From assembly GCA_023379025.1 (NCBI GenBank), contig JAMCTH010000011.1, positions 1 to 34,115 of the forward strand: 34,115 bases of DNA. The letters run 5' to 3'. Positions 17,548-26,229 of this stretch are shown here, one piece after another. The stretch comes from Patescibacteria group bacterium (lineage in GTDB: Bacteria; Patescibacteriota; Microgenomatia; UBA10105; UBA927). The notes under the pieces were generated by a model, which saw nothing but the letters and a program-made list of their open reading frames with translations, was not told where the DNA came from and ran no database searches. How positions within the stretch are numbered: the stretch's first letter is position 1; the number at the start of each line of letters is the position of its first letter. A program made the translations under genes and the position numbers.

Positions 17548-17803
17548 CGTTCCCTTCCTTCTGCTTTCTGAGCGCAGTAAATACGGACAGCCCTGCCTTT
17601 ATGCCGCTGACTATCCCGGACATGCCGCTTGCCGTCTCCCCGACGGCGCCCGTAACCTTGCCGAAATCATCAAGCATCTTATTCATCTTCTGGAGGGAAA
17701 TACGGACTTCTTTGAGGATCAGCCAGACCTGGACACCGAGGAAAACAATGAGGATCGTCAGGATAAACGTGACGGCAATGATGGTCAGTTGTACGGCATC
17801 CAT
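17540..17803 (-). CDS. DUF948-like small membrane protein
   Basis: An 87-residue protein. Residues 5-32 form a strong transmembrane helix (AVQLTIIAVTFILTILIVFL), followed by an amphipathic coiled coil (ILKEVRISLQKMNKMLDDF) and a glycine/serine-rich segment. This is the DUF948-like pattern often found beside YtxH proteins. The ATG at 17803 has no ribosome-binding site. A good GGAG lies before an out-of-frame ATG at 17843, so the true start could be further upstream if a base has been gained there. It is first in a two-gene operon with the YtxH-like gene. Confidence 0.65.
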   Translation of the reverse strand: MDAVQLTIIAVTFILTILIVFLGVQVWLILKEVRISLQKMNKMLDDFGKVTGAVGETASGMSGIVSGIKAGLSVFTALRKQKEGNDE

Positions 17804-17890
17804 AGGCAGGATGAGCTGAAATTTCCAATGGTTAATCTCTCATTTTTACTATCTCCGATTTCACGCTTCGTCTTTACCGGCGATGTTTCT

Positions 17891-17919
17891 AGTATCGCCG
17901 ATGCCGGCTGCCGTGTCAA
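17891..17919 (-). promoter_or_regulatory. Promoter of the DUF948/YtxH-like operon
   Basis: On the minus strand TTGACA (17914-17919), a 17-base spacer and GATACT (17891-17896). The leader is about 80 nt and contains a GGAG followed 9 bases later by ATG AGA GAT TAA (17832-17843), a possible minimal upstream reading frame. Confidence 0.75.
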
Positions 17920-17954
17920 CCGGCAAATATCGCGTTTATCCCGCTCTGACCGGC

Positions 17955-18593
17955 TCATGGCCCAAACGACACATCCCGCGTGATGCTTGCCGATTTTCCG
18001 TATCTGCTGGTTGCCACAATCACCACATGGTTGACGCCCGGCTCAAGCGTAACCTGATCGAAAAATTTTCCGTCACTCCGGACCAGCGTCGACACACCGT
18101 TTATGGTCACGGTCGCATCCGAATCGGTCTCGCCGAGGACGTCTATACGCCGCTCCGTTGCAGTATAATTTTCGGCCGGTGAATCTACCGTGAGCACGGG
18201 AGGCGCATTGAGCGCGCGGTACTGAAATACAAAGTATCCCAGAAGAAGGAAAAACATACCGGCCAAAAGCATGGCGAGGAATTTCCCGGGAGTCAGCTGA
18301 AAGAAAGACCGGTTCAGCGGTTCCGTAACGCCTTTGGGTAAAAGCGTTGAGCGCGGAGCTTCCCGTGTCTGCCTCCGGAAAAATGCGAGGACGACAGTGC
18401 TGTTCAGCCCCAGAAATTCGCTGTAATTCTTGAGAAACCCTTTCGCGTACGACTCTGACGGCAGACTGTCGTACCGGTCTGATTCTATGGCCTCGATAAA
18501 CCTGGCGCGTATTTTGGTTGCGCGCTCCACGTCCGTGACTGACAGCCCTTTCCTACGGCGCGCTTCAAGGACCATGGAACCTGCAGTTTTCAT
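17955..18593 (-). CDS. RodZ-like HTH membrane protein
   Basis: A 212-residue protein built like RodZ. It has an N-terminal Cro/RodZ-type helix-turn-helix (residues 7-64: MVLEARRRKGLSVTDVERAT is its first part, then YAKGFLKNYSEFLGL), a basic linker, one transmembrane helix (104-126) and an extracellular Ig-like beta domain (133-212: PPVLTVDSPAENYTATERRI and following strands). RodZ couples the MreB cytoskeleton to the cell wall; no mreB is present in this window, so a different envelope role is possible. I chose the ATG at 18593 because the HTH begins right after it. A GTG at 18689 would add 32 residues unlike the family. It lies downstream of ftsK, probably in the same transcript. Confidence 0.8.
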   Translation of the reverse strand: MKTAGSMVLEARRRKGLSVTDVERATKIRARFIEAIESDRYDSLPSESYAKGFLKNYSEFLGLNSTVVLAFFRRQTREAPRSTLLPKGVTEPLNRSFFQLTPGKFLAMLLAGMFFLLLGYFVFQYRALNAPPVLTVDSPAENYTATERRIDVLGETDSDATVTINGVSTLVRSDGKFFDQVTLEPGVNHVVIVATSRYGKSASITRDVSFGP

Positions 18594-18688
18594 AGACCGT
18601 ATGCACCCCCATTGTAACGAATGGCTCCGGCCGGTATTCGGGGAAACGCATCCGCGCCGGTATCCTGCAGTCAGGCGGTTGACGGACA

Positions 18689-20866
18689 CTATTGTCCGCT
18701 CTGCTGTGCCAGATATTCGTCGGCGTTTTGTACCAGAACATCGCGTGGTTTGGATCCTTCGCCGGGACCGATAATGCCTGCTTCCTCCAGTTGGTCCAGG
18801 ATACGTGCGGCCCGCGCGTAGCCGACGGAAAGCCGCCGCTGGAGAAGCGAGGCCGATGCTTTATCGTGCTGGCAGATGAGCCGGAGGGCATCTTCAAACA
18901 GCGCATCTTTCCCATCCGGCGCTGTCGTACCCCCTCCGGTGCCTTTCTTCCATCCCGAAAGCGGCTGATTCACCACTTCCTCGGTATAGGCAACCGGCGT
19001 ATTTTTGCTCTTGAGGAAATCAACCACTTTGTTTACTTCATGTTCGGACACGAACGTGCCCTGGATTCTGCTCGGTTTGGATTGATCCGGCGGCACATAC
19101 AGCATGTCTCCGCGCCCCAGGAGTTTCTCCGCGCCCGGCATGTCGATAATGACACGGGAGTCGATCATGGAGGAAACGTTAAACGCTATGCGGGACGGGA
19201 CATTTGCCTTGATAAGTCCGGTGATGACGTCAACGCTTGGCCGCTGAGTCGCAAGTACCAAATGTATTCCGGTCGCTCTCGCCATCTGCGCAAGCCTGCA
19301 AATCGAATCCTCGACTTCCACCGGCGCATACGCCATGAGATCTGCAAGCTCATCGATAAGGATGACGATATAGGGCATTGCCTGAAATCCGGAAAGCTCG
19401 TTGAAGCCGTCGATGTTGCGCACTCCGACTTCCGCAAACTTCTTGTACCGGTCTTCCATCTCCGTCATCGCCCACCGAAGCGCCGAGAGGATCTTATCCG
19501 GTTCGACAATCACGGGCGTGAGAAGATGCGGAATGCCGTTATAACCGATAAGTTCGACGCGCTTGGGATCAACCATGATAAGCCGCACTTCCTTGGGGCT
19601 CGTCCGGAACAGGAGAGAGCAGATCCAGGCGTTTATGAGCACCGATTTCCCCGAACCGGTCGTACCGGCCACCAGGACGTGCGGCATTTTCCCGATGTCG
19701 GCAATAAGCGGACTTCCGGATACGTCAAGGCCCAGGGCGACGGCAAGCTTGCTTTTGGCTTTACGCATGGTATCGGAGGAAAGCATTTTCTTGAGTGTCA
19801 CGAACTCGAGCCCCCGGTTGGGAATTTCTATGCCCACGAGACTCCTCCCCGGAATCGGCGCTTCAATCCGCACCTGTCCCGTCGGAGCGGCAAGGGCAAG
19901 TGCCAGATCACTGGAGAGCGAGGTAATTTTCGATACCTTGGTGCCGAAGGATAGTTCCAGCGCATATTGGGTAACTGCAGGACCTGAATTCACTTCTACC
20001 ACCTTGGCACGGATGCCGAAACCGTCGAGTGTTTTTTCTATCGTTGTTGCGTTCCTGCGTACATCTCCTCTGTCCGCTTTCTGCCCCGGGCCGTCGGAAA
20101 GGAGCGAAAGCGGGGGGTACTCCCATATGGCGAGGTCGCTTTCACCGCTTGAGGTAGTCGTGGGGCTTGCGATCCTGAGTTCGCCTTTGGAACCGGAAAA
20201 AGAGGCACCGGGAGCGGCGGGAGCGGGTTTGGCGGGTACCGGAGGGGGTACGATCGGTGCTTTGCCGGACGGCTTCTCATCACCCGATCCTTTAATCGTA
20301 AGACCCCGGTGGCTGTTCTCAAACAGCGGAGCCTCACGCCTTTCTTGCAGCCTGCTGACGAATCCCGTGCACCACTCTCCGAGCGCCTGAAACCCCAGAA
20401 GAAGAAAACCGATAAACCGGTCAAGCGACGTGTTAAAGAGGACGATCAGCCCGATGATGAACACGGAGAGAGACACGAGGACGGCGACTTCCGCAGAAAG
20501 GCCGTCTGCAACGAGCGTCCATAGCCCCATCCCTACCGACCCGGACTGTGTCATGCCGAGGCTTGCGGCAATCATAAGCCCGAGCCCCAGGGGTACGTTG
20601 GGCCGGGCGATGCCGGATTTTATTTTGAAAAACAAAAGGCTGAGGGACAGAAGAAAGATCGGAAGCGTATACATGACCCAACCGAAATGCACGGTTAACT
20701 GGCTCCGGAGTTCAGAGAGCACGGTCCCCTCTCCGAAAAACGAAAGCGCGATGACCCCTGCGATGATCCAAAGCCAGATGGCTCCGACCGTATAGACCGT
20801 CTGTTTCTTAAGCCTGATGCCCAGTTTACTGCGCTTCTTATACTTACGTTTTTTTGAGTGAAACAT
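18689..20866 (-). CDS. ftsK: DNA translocase FtsK/SpoIIIE
   Basis: This is a septum-located motor that pumps chromosomal DNA during division. From the ATG at 20866 it has 725 residues: a basic N-terminus, about four transmembrane helices in residues 25-165, and a short Pro/Ala-rich linker (190-245, far shorter than in E. coli). The motor domain carries Walker A GTTGSGKS (401-408) and Walker B VILIDELADL (501-510). The C-terminal winged-helix gamma domain (about 655-715: LLQRRLSVGYARAARILDQL) reads KOPS-like sites. I chose this start because the promoter at 20889-20917 lies directly before it; a longer in-frame GTG at 20917 would overlap the -35 box. The catalytic motifs are complete. Confidence 0.96.
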   Translation of the reverse strand: MFHSKKRKYKKRSKLGIRLKKQTVYTVGAIWLWIIAGVIALSFFGEGTVLSELRSQLTVHFGWVMYTLPIFLLSLSLLFFKIKSGIARPNVPLGLGLMIAASLGMTQSGSVGMGLWTLVADGLSAEVAVLVSLSVFIIGLIVLFNTSLDRFIGFLLLGFQALGEWCTGFVSRLQERREAPLFENSHRGLTIKGSGDEKPSGKAPIVPPPVPAKPAPAAPGASFSGSKGELRIASPTTTSSGESDLAIWEYPPLSLLSDGPGQKADRGDVRRNATTIEKTLDGFGIRAKVVEVNSGPAVTQYALELSFGTKVSKITSLSSDLALALAAPTGQVRIEAPIPGRSLVGIEIPNRGLEFVTLKKMLSSDTMRKAKSKLAVALGLDVSGSPLIADIGKMPHVLVAGTTGSGKSVLINAWICSLLFRTSPKEVRLIMVDPKRVELIGYNGIPHLLTPVIVEPDKILSALRWAMTEMEDRYKKFAEVGVRNIDGFNELSGFQAMPYIVILIDELADLMAYAPVEVEDSICRLAQMARATGIHLVLATQRPSVDVITGLIKANVPSRIAFNVSSMIDSRVIIDMPGAEKLLGRGDMLYVPPDQSKPSRIQGTFVSEHEVNKVVDFLKSKNTPVAYTEEVVNQPLSGWKKGTGGGTTAPDGKDALFEDALRLICQHDKASASLLQRRLSVGYARAARILDQLEEAGIIGPGEGSKPRDVLVQNADEYLAQQSGQ

Positions 20867-20888
20867 AGGACAGGTATGGTACCAGGTT

Positions 20889-20917
20889 AGTATAGAAGGA
20901 ATTGCCTGTGTGTTCAA
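20889..20917 (-). promoter_or_regulatory. ftsK promoter
   Basis: On the minus strand TTGAAC (20912-20917), a 17-base spacer and TATACT (20889-20894). It gives a leader of about 15 nt without a Shine-Dalgarno sequence before the ATG at 20866. Confidence 0.7.
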
Positions 20918-20935
20918 CCTGAACCCTCTGTTCCC

Positions 20936-22042
20936 CTAGACTTCCACAACCACCGGCACGATCAGGGGGTGTCTCCCGGTCTCTTCGGAAAGAAACCGGC
21001 TCAAATCTTCTTCGATGAGCTTTCTCGCAAACTGCCACTCAAGTATCCGTCCCTTTTTCAGCCTGAGCGCCCGGTTCACGACCTGACGGGATTTTTCTAT
21101 GAGATCGCCGGACTCTTTCATGTAGATAAACCCGCGGGATATGATATCCGGCTGGGCAACCACCCGGCCGCTTGAGCGCTCAAACGGCACCACGACGACG
21201 ACGATGCCTTCTGTGGCAATCGTCTGCCGGTCCCGGAGGACGACGTTGCCGACATCGCCGACGCCCAGTCCGTCCACCATGACATTCTCAAGCTCCACTT
21301 TCTGTATCACTTTCGGCTGCGCGTTCTTCCGGAATTCAAGAATCTCTCCTTCCTCGGGAATGAGCACATCCTGTTTTCTGTACCCAAGATCCTGGGCAAG
21401 CCTCCGGTACTGCATGATGTGCCGGTATGTGCCTCCGATCGGCATGATGTACCTCGGTCCAAGCGCCGAAAGAAGAAGCATGAGATCTCCCTGGCTGCCG
21501 TGTCCGGACACATGGAGATCCTGCATAATGTCGGAGTAAGACACCCGCGCTCCTTTCCGATAGAGCTGCTCAATAAGTACGTTTACGTTGTATTCGTTTC
21601 CCGGTATGGGATCCGCAGAAAAAACCACGGTATCCCCTTCATCCACCCGGACAAACCGGTGGTTGTCATTGGCGATTCTTGCCAGGGCAGATTCCGGCTG
21701 CCCCTGGCTTCCGGCGACGATCAGGAACTGCTTCGTTCTCGGTACGCGCTTAAGATCCCGGTCTCTCACAACTGCCTCACGGCTGAAATGCATATAGCGG
21801 AGCTTCAGCGCTTCTTCCGTATTCTGATCCACACTTCTGCCGAGAAACGTAATCTGCCGGTGATACCGGAGGGCAATCTCTATCGCCAGCTGAATTCTTG
21901 ATATGTTACTCGACTGTGTCGTAAAAAAGAAGCGCCCCTGGCACAGGGACAGCTCTTTCTCGATCGTTTCTCCGACGACCTGCTCCGAGGGGGTAAATCC
22001 GGGCCGTTCGCTCCCCAGGCAATCCGTCAGAAGGCAGAGCAC
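20936..22042 (-). CDS. rnj: Ribonuclease J, C-terminal fragment (after a frameshift)
   Basis: This is the second part of a metallo-beta-lactamase/beta-CASP ribonuclease that degrades and matures RNA. The 368 residues run from LLTDCLGSERPGFTPSEQ through the beta-CASP domain (FFTTQSSNISRIQLAIEIA, GSQGQPESALARIA), the HVSGHGSQGDLMLLLSALGP segment carrying metal-site histidines, and the C-terminal domain ending in PLIVPVVVEV. The same frame is open upstream to about 22139 and there encodes the missing GTFYHGSDFKFD piece. A GTG at 22042 is the first start, but it is probably not a true one. Together with the 22027-22668 fragment it rebuilds a normal RNase J. The break near 22136-22143 needs one extra base. 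Confidence 0.85.
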   Translation of the reverse strand: MLCLLTDCLGSERPGFTPSEQVVGETIEKELSLCQGRFFFTTQSSNISRIQLAIEIALRYHRQITFLGRSVDQNTEEALKLRYMHFSREAVVRDRDLKRVPRTKQFLIVAGSQGQPESALARIANDNHRFVRVDEGDTVVFSADPIPGNEYNVNVLIEQLYRKGARVSYSDIMQDLHVSGHGSQGDLMLLLSALGPRYIMPIGGTYRHIMQYRRLAQDLGYRKQDVLIPEEGEILEFRKNAQPKVIQKVELENVMVDGLGVGDVGNVVLRDRQTIATEGIVVVVVPFERSSGRVVAQPDIISRGFIYMKESGDLIEKSRQVVNRALRLKKGRILEWQFARKLIEEDLSRFLSEETGRHPLIVPVVVEV

Positions 22043-22668
22043 CCCGTTTCGTCCGGCATCATTGATTTTCCCGAGTTCGGATACCTTTCCGTCAAGCGGA
22101 TGGAAGTCAAACTTAAAATCGCTTCCGTGGTAAAACGTTCGATGGGCGATCTGATCACGAGGTTTGCCGTATCCGGAACGGAGTGCGTCATCCGGATGAA
22201 GGACACCGTAAACGGACCGATGCGGAGAATCCGGTCAAAATCGACCGGCTGCACCTTTGCCTGGCTCCGTATCTCCCGGAGCTTGATGTTTGCAAACGCA
22301 GCGGCAAGATTGGTGCCCCACATGGGGACATTGCCTATGTTCGGAAGAAGATACGGGATACCGCCGATATGATCGTCATGCCCGTGCGTAAACACGAGTC
22401 CCCGGATTTTATCCTTCTTCCCTTCCAGATACCGGACGTCCGGAATGACGAGGTCAACGCCGTACATGTCAGGCTCCGGAAACCCGACCCCGCAGTCAAC
22501 GAGGAGGATGTCGCGGAGCGTTCCGTCGTACCGGTACTCATAGACAAACATGTTTTTGGTCACGTTGCCGATCCCGCCCAAGGGGAAAACGCGGACGGAA
22601 TCCTTGCCGGAAGCGGAGGATCCGAGAAATACTTTCCGTGCATGCTGCTTCTTTCGAAAAAAACCCAT
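22027..22668 (-). CDS. rnj: Ribonuclease J, N-terminal fragment (frameshifted)
   Basis: This is the first part of RNase J. It shows the metallo-beta-lactamase start FPLGGIGNVTKNMFVYEY, the Zn-ligand motif THGHDDHIGG and MTHSVPDTANLVIRSPI. After that point (around 22140) the frame switches to non-homologous sequence and ends at 22027. The neighbouring frame continues the family alignment exactly (GTFYHGSDFKFDFHPLDGK), so a single missing base separates the halves. The start is probably the ATG at 22668; a GTG at 22683 is also possible. There is no clear ribosome-binding site. The sequence is otherwise intact, so the frameshift is either recent or a sequencing error. Confidence 0.85.
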   Translation of the reverse strand: MGFFRKKQHARKVFLGSSASGKDSVRVFPLGGIGNVTKNMFVYEYRYDGTLRDILLVDCGVGFPEPDMYGVDLVIPDVRYLEGKKDKIRGLVFTHGHDDHIGGIPYLLPNIGNVPMWGTNLAAAFANIKLREIRSQAKVQPVDFDRILRIGPFTVSFIRMTHSVPDTANLVIRSPIERFTTEAILSLTSIRLTERYPNSGKSMMPDETGCSAF

Positions 22669-22683
22669 ATCAGTGAAAATCAC

Positions 22684-22716
22684 AAAAAATCCGATTACCG
22701 GATCTTCCGGATCCGG
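22684..22716 (-). terminator. Overlapping hairpins and T-run after the Lon-like gene
   Basis: On the minus strand a 5-bp hairpin (ATCCG/CGGAT, 22689-22703) is followed by six T (22684-22689). An overlapping 7-bp hairpin (CCGGATC/GATCCGG, 22698-22716) cannot form at the same time. Either this is a weak terminator of the Lon-like gene or an attenuator in front of RNase J. Confidence 0.4.
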
Positions 22717-22737
22717 GGAGCGCGGGTTTTACCTCCG

Positions 22738-23853
22738 TTAATATACATCAATGTATTCTTTTATATTCTCCGGCGTCACCCGGAATTTCGTTCCTTTTCC
22801 TTCAACAATCATTCTCGCCACCTTCCTGCAGAGACTGTTCATCGTGCGTTCAAGGCTCCTGATCCCTGCGTCATACCCGAGCGGACGCACCAGTTTCGGC
22901 CAGATCGCCGGGTCTATGGACAGATTCTCCGACGTGAGGCCGGACTCGCGCATAAGCTGGGGAAGCACGTAGTCCTTTGCGATGACGGTCTTTTCCTCAT
23001 CCGAGTATGAAGGCATCTGTATGGGTTCGAGACGGTCAAGGACGGCTGTAGCGATATTGGTCGTATTGTTCGCGGTAGCGACAAACAGCACCTCGGACAG
23101 ATCAAAGGGATAATCGAGATAATGATCGGTAAACGCCGCATTCTGTTCCGGATCCAGAAGTTCGACCAGCACTCCCATGATGTCCCCGCGTGCGTGTTCC
23201 GCGACCCGGTCTATCTCATCCAGAAGCATCACGGGGTTCTTGCTCCCGGCAAAACGGAGGCCTTTCAGGACCAACCCTATTTCGGCATCCGGCCGGACAC
23301 GGGACTGGCCCCGGAGATCCAGCGCATCGCTCATGCCGCCGAACGGAATACGGACAAATTTTCTTCCCATCGCAAGGGCAATCGACTTGGCAAGCGTCGT
23401 TTTCCCGGTACCGACAAGGCCGACCAGGCAGAGAATCGGCGCGCGCTTGGCAAGCATCGCATGAGATAATTTCGCCTCATTGGATATCTCCCCGGATGTA
23501 CTTTTCACCGTGGTGGTCGAATCGTTCTGCCAGCGGTCCATGTTAAGTTTGAGGACCGCCAGGTATTCCATAATGCGGTCTTTTACCGGCTGGAGTCCGT
23601 AATGATGCCGGTTGAGAATATCCCGTGCTTTGGTAAGGTCGAGCATGTCCGGCGTTCTCATATTCCACGGCAGATGGACTACCCAGTCGGTATACCGGAG
23701 GATTTGCTCAATATGGACGCGGGCCGTTATGTCGTTTTCCAGGCGCACGATTTCCTCAAGATTCCCGAGGACCCGTACCTCTAACTCTTTCGGGACATGG
23801 GCATCCGCTATTTTTTTGCGGAGGGCACTAACTTCATCGGTCAACTCTGACAT
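22738..23853 (-). CDS. Lon-like AAA+ ATPase without the peptidase domain
   Basis: A 371-residue homologue of the central part of Lon. Residues 1-105 match the helical segment before the ATPase (LRYTDWVVHLPWNMRT, LNRHHYGLQPVKDRIMEYLAVLK split across 80-102). Next come Walker A GLVGTGKT (145-152), Walker B VMLLDEID (208-215), the LDRLEPI arginine-finger region and the sensor-2 GIRSLER. The protein stops at the end of the AAA+ lid (KEYIDVY), exactly where the Ser-Lys peptidase domain of Lon would begin. The N-terminal LON substrate-binding domain is also missing. No peptidase-like sequence follows in any frame in the 70-base gap. It could be an unfoldase or a partner of a separate peptidase. It probably has its own, leaderless promoter. 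Confidence 0.88.
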   Translation of the reverse strand: MSELTDEVSALRKKIADAHVPKELEVRVLGNLEEIVRLENDITARVHIEQILRYTDWVVHLPWNMRTPDMLDLTKARDILNRHHYGLQPVKDRIMEYLAVLKLNMDRWQNDSTTTVKSTSGEISNEAKLSHAMLAKRAPILCLVGLVGTGKTTLAKSIALAMGRKFVRIPFGGMSDALDLRGQSRVRPDAEIGLVLKGLRFAGSKNPVMLLDEIDRVAEHARGDIMGVLVELLDPEQNAAFTDHYLDYPFDLSEVLFVATANNTTNIATAVLDRLEPIQMPSYSDEEKTVIAKDYVLPQLMRESGLTSENLSIDPAIWPKLVRPLGYDAGIRSLERTMNSLCRKVARMIVEGKGTKFRVTPENIKEYIDVY

Positions 23854-23859
23854 ATGTAT

Positions 23860-23887
23860 ATCTTATCTCAAACCTAGACACTGTAAA
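23860..23887 (-). promoter_or_regulatory. Promoter of the Lon-like gene
   Basis: On the minus strand TTTACA (23882-23887), a 16-base spacer and TAAGAT (23860-23865), with the -10 box ending 6 bases before the ATG. No Shine-Dalgarno site is present. The 185-base gap back to pnp holds no other feature I can support apart from short T/A-rich repeats. Confidence 0.45.
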
Positions 23888-24038
23888 ACAGGGGGAAGCA
23901 ACGCACGAAGATTATTGTTCTGAGATACCTGATAAATTGTTATAGACCCGAGAGGTATTATCTTGATTATTTCGGAGCTACGTACGCTGTTTTTTGATTT
24001 AAACAATGTAACAAGGTAACAATACAGAACTTTGTGTC

Positions 24039-26201
24039 TTAAAATCGTCTTCTTCCTCTTCCGAATGACCGGGGCCCGCGGTGGTCGCCGCGGCGTTCCC
24101 GCACCGGGGCTTTTTTGGCATCCTCACCAAACAGCATAGAGAGGTTTATTCTGTGCTGATCGTCAATCTCCATCACCCGTACTTTGACCTTCTGGCCGAG
24201 CGAGACCACATCACTTGGGTCATTTACGTAATTGGTCGACATCTGCGACACATGGACCATGCCTTCCTTGCCCGGAAGTATCTCGACGAACGCGCCGAAC
24301 GGCAGTATCCGTTTTACCTCTCCCTCAAATTCCTCACCGACCTTTACTTCGCGCGTCAGCCCTTCCACCCAGGTTATCGCCTGGTCCACCGCGTCCTTGG
24401 TACCCGAAATGACGACCGATCCGTCATCATTGACGTCAACCGTTGCCCCCGTGGTCGCGATGATCTGGCGGATCATTTTCCCGCCCGGACCGATCACTTC
24501 ACCGATTTTTTCCTGCGGGATCGTGACGACCTGCACCTTCGGCGCGTACTGGGACAGGCTCGTCCTGGGTGCGCCGATGACCGAGAGCATTTTCTCGAGG
24601 ATTTTCATCCGGGCCTTCCGGGCTGCGTCAAGCGTCCCTTCCACGATCTCGTCCGTCAGGCCGTCTATTTTGATGTCAAGCTGTATCGCGGTCACGCCGT
24701 TTTTGGTGCCGGCAACCTTAAAATCCATATCCCCTGCAAAATCCTCGATCCCCATGATATCGGTCAGGAGCGTAAACTTTTTGGCGTCCGACATGAGTCC
24801 GACGGAAATGCCCGCAACCGGCTCCCTGATCGGCACGCCCGCATCCATGAGGGCAAGCGTCGAGCCGCAGGTCGAGGCCATGGACGTTGAGCCGTTACTC
24901 GACATAATCTCCGACACGAGCCGTATCGTATACGGAAAATCAGACTCGGGAGGTATGACGGGAAGGAGGGCCCGTTCGGCCAGCGCGCCGTGGCCGATCT
25001 CCCTGCGCGACGGCGTTCCGATCCGGCCCGTTTCTCCGACGGAGTACGGCGGCATGCTGTAGTGATGGATATAGCGCTTGGATTCTTCTCCGGTCGGGCT
25101 TTCGATAAGCTGCTCAAGACTCGGCGTTCCGAGCGTGGCTACCGTCAATGCCTGCGTTTGCCCGCGTTTGAACATGGCACTTCCGTGTGTTCTCGGGAGA
25201 AGCCCGACCTCCACCTCAAGCGGACGTATCTCGTCAAGCTTCCTGCCGTCAAACCGCTTGCCGTGGGCAAGCACGTTTTCCCGCACCTGCTTCTTAAACA
25301 GTGTATCAAGCGCATCTTCCGCCGCTTTCTGGCTGTACTCCGCTTCGTACGTTTCAACGATTGTCTTGGCCAGTTCTATAAGTTCCTCACCGCCGTTTTC
25401 CTTCTCCGCCTTTTTGGCAAATGCGTCAGTCGTTTCTTTTTTGAAGTCTTTTACGATCTTTGCCATAAGTTCGTCCTTTGAACTCACCTCAGGGACGGAG
25501 ACTTTCTGTTTTCCGACGGCACTCACCAGTTCTTCAATAAGACCGATAATGTTGCCGTTGGCTTCTTTGGCAAGCTTTACCGCTTCAAAAACCATAGCTT
25601 CCGGAGTTTCACAGAAGCCTCCCTCAAGCATAACGGTTTTTTCCTTGGAGCTTGCGACGATGAAGTCAAACTCCGACGTATCCTGTTCTATGATGCGCGG
25701 ATTGACCAGAAACGTGCCGCTCCCGTCTTCCTTGATATACCCCATCCGGACCCCTGACACCGGCCCCTTCCACGGTATGGGGGATATGGCGATGGCTGCC
25801 GACGTCGCAACCAAGCCGAGGATATCGGGATCGTTTTCGCCGTCCACGGAAAGTACGGTTACGACCACCTGGACATCGTGCTTATATGCCTTTGGGAAAA
25901 GCGGCCGGATCGATCGGTCGATCACGCGTCCGGCCAGGACCGCGTCATCGGAGGGCCTTCCTTCCCGTTTGACCCATCGGGACCCTTTGATCCTGCCTCC
26001 GGCATACAGCCGTTCCACGTACTCAACGCTTAGCGGGAAATAATCGAGCGTCGTCTCACGGCCTGATGCCGTCACGGTCGAAAGCACCATGGTGTCGCCG
26101 TAACGCGCGAGCACGGCGGCGCTCGCCTGTTCGGCAAATCTGCCGACTTCAAGCGAAAGCGTCCGTCCGTTTACGTCTATGGATTTTTTTACGATCTTCA
26201 T
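24039..26201 (-). CDS. pnp: Polyribonucleotide nucleotidyltransferase (PNPase)
   Basis: This is a 3'-5' phosphorolytic exoribonuclease, active as a trimer in mRNA decay. At 720 residues it has normal length, with two RNase PH domains, the second with the catalytic block IEDFAGDMDFKVAGT (the Asp, Asp and Lys ligands). A KH domain follows (IGEVIGPGGKMIRQI, GxxG motif near 570), then an S1 domain (GEVKRILPFGAFVEILPG near 640) and a basic Arg/Gly-rich tail (RRGDHRGPRSFGRGRRRF). It follows rpsO, the usual order in bacteria. It has its own promoter inside the 3' end of rpsO and a leader of about 110 nt with a long hairpin (26230-26284), suggesting autocontrol. Confidence 0.98.
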   Translation of the reverse strand: MKIVKKSIDVNGRTLSLEVGRFAEQASAAVLARYGDTMVLSTVTASGRETTLDYFPLSVEYVERLYAGGRIKGSRWVKREGRPSDDAVLAGRVIDRSIRPLFPKAYKHDVQVVVTVLSVDGENDPDILGLVATSAAIAISPIPWKGPVSGVRMGYIKEDGSGTFLVNPRIIEQDTSEFDFIVASSKEKTVMLEGGFCETPEAMVFEAVKLAKEANGNIIGLIEELVSAVGKQKVSVPEVSSKDELMAKIVKDFKKETTDAFAKKAEKENGGEELIELAKTIVETYEAEYSQKAAEDALDTLFKKQVRENVLAHGKRFDGRKLDEIRPLEVEVGLLPRTHGSAMFKRGQTQALTVATLGTPSLEQLIESPTGEESKRYIHHYSMPPYSVGETGRIGTPSRREIGHGALAERALLPVIPPESDFPYTIRLVSEIMSSNGSTSMASTCGSTLALMDAGVPIREPVAGISVGLMSDAKKFTLLTDIMGIEDFAGDMDFKVAGTKNGVTAIQLDIKIDGLTDEIVEGTLDAARKARMKILEKMLSVIGAPRTSLSQYAPKVQVVTIPQEKIGEVIGPGGKMIRQIIATTGATVDVNDDGSVVISGTKDAVDQAITWVEGLTREVKVGEEFEGEVKRILPFGAFVEILPGKEGMVHVSQMSTNYVNDPSDVVSLGQKVKVRVMEIDDQHRINLSMLFGEDAKKAPVRERRGDHRGPRSFGRGRRRF

Positions 26202-26229
26202 GAATTGGGGGTCAATCGAAAGAGGATAT

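Noticed and set aside
18594-18689. Longer RodZ-like start at the GTG overlapping the ftsK stop
   Set aside because: The extra 32 residues do not belong to the HTH family pattern, which begins just after the ATG at 18593.
23854-24038. Terminator after pnp
   Set aside because: Only a 6-bp complementary pair (AATACCT...AGGTAT) with a long loop is found, with no T-run. This is too weak to call.
24081-26043. Long plus-strand open frames inside pnp, rpoB, alaS and ftsK
   Set aside because: They lie opposite well-conserved genes, show no family features, and are expected from GC-rich codon usage on the other strand.
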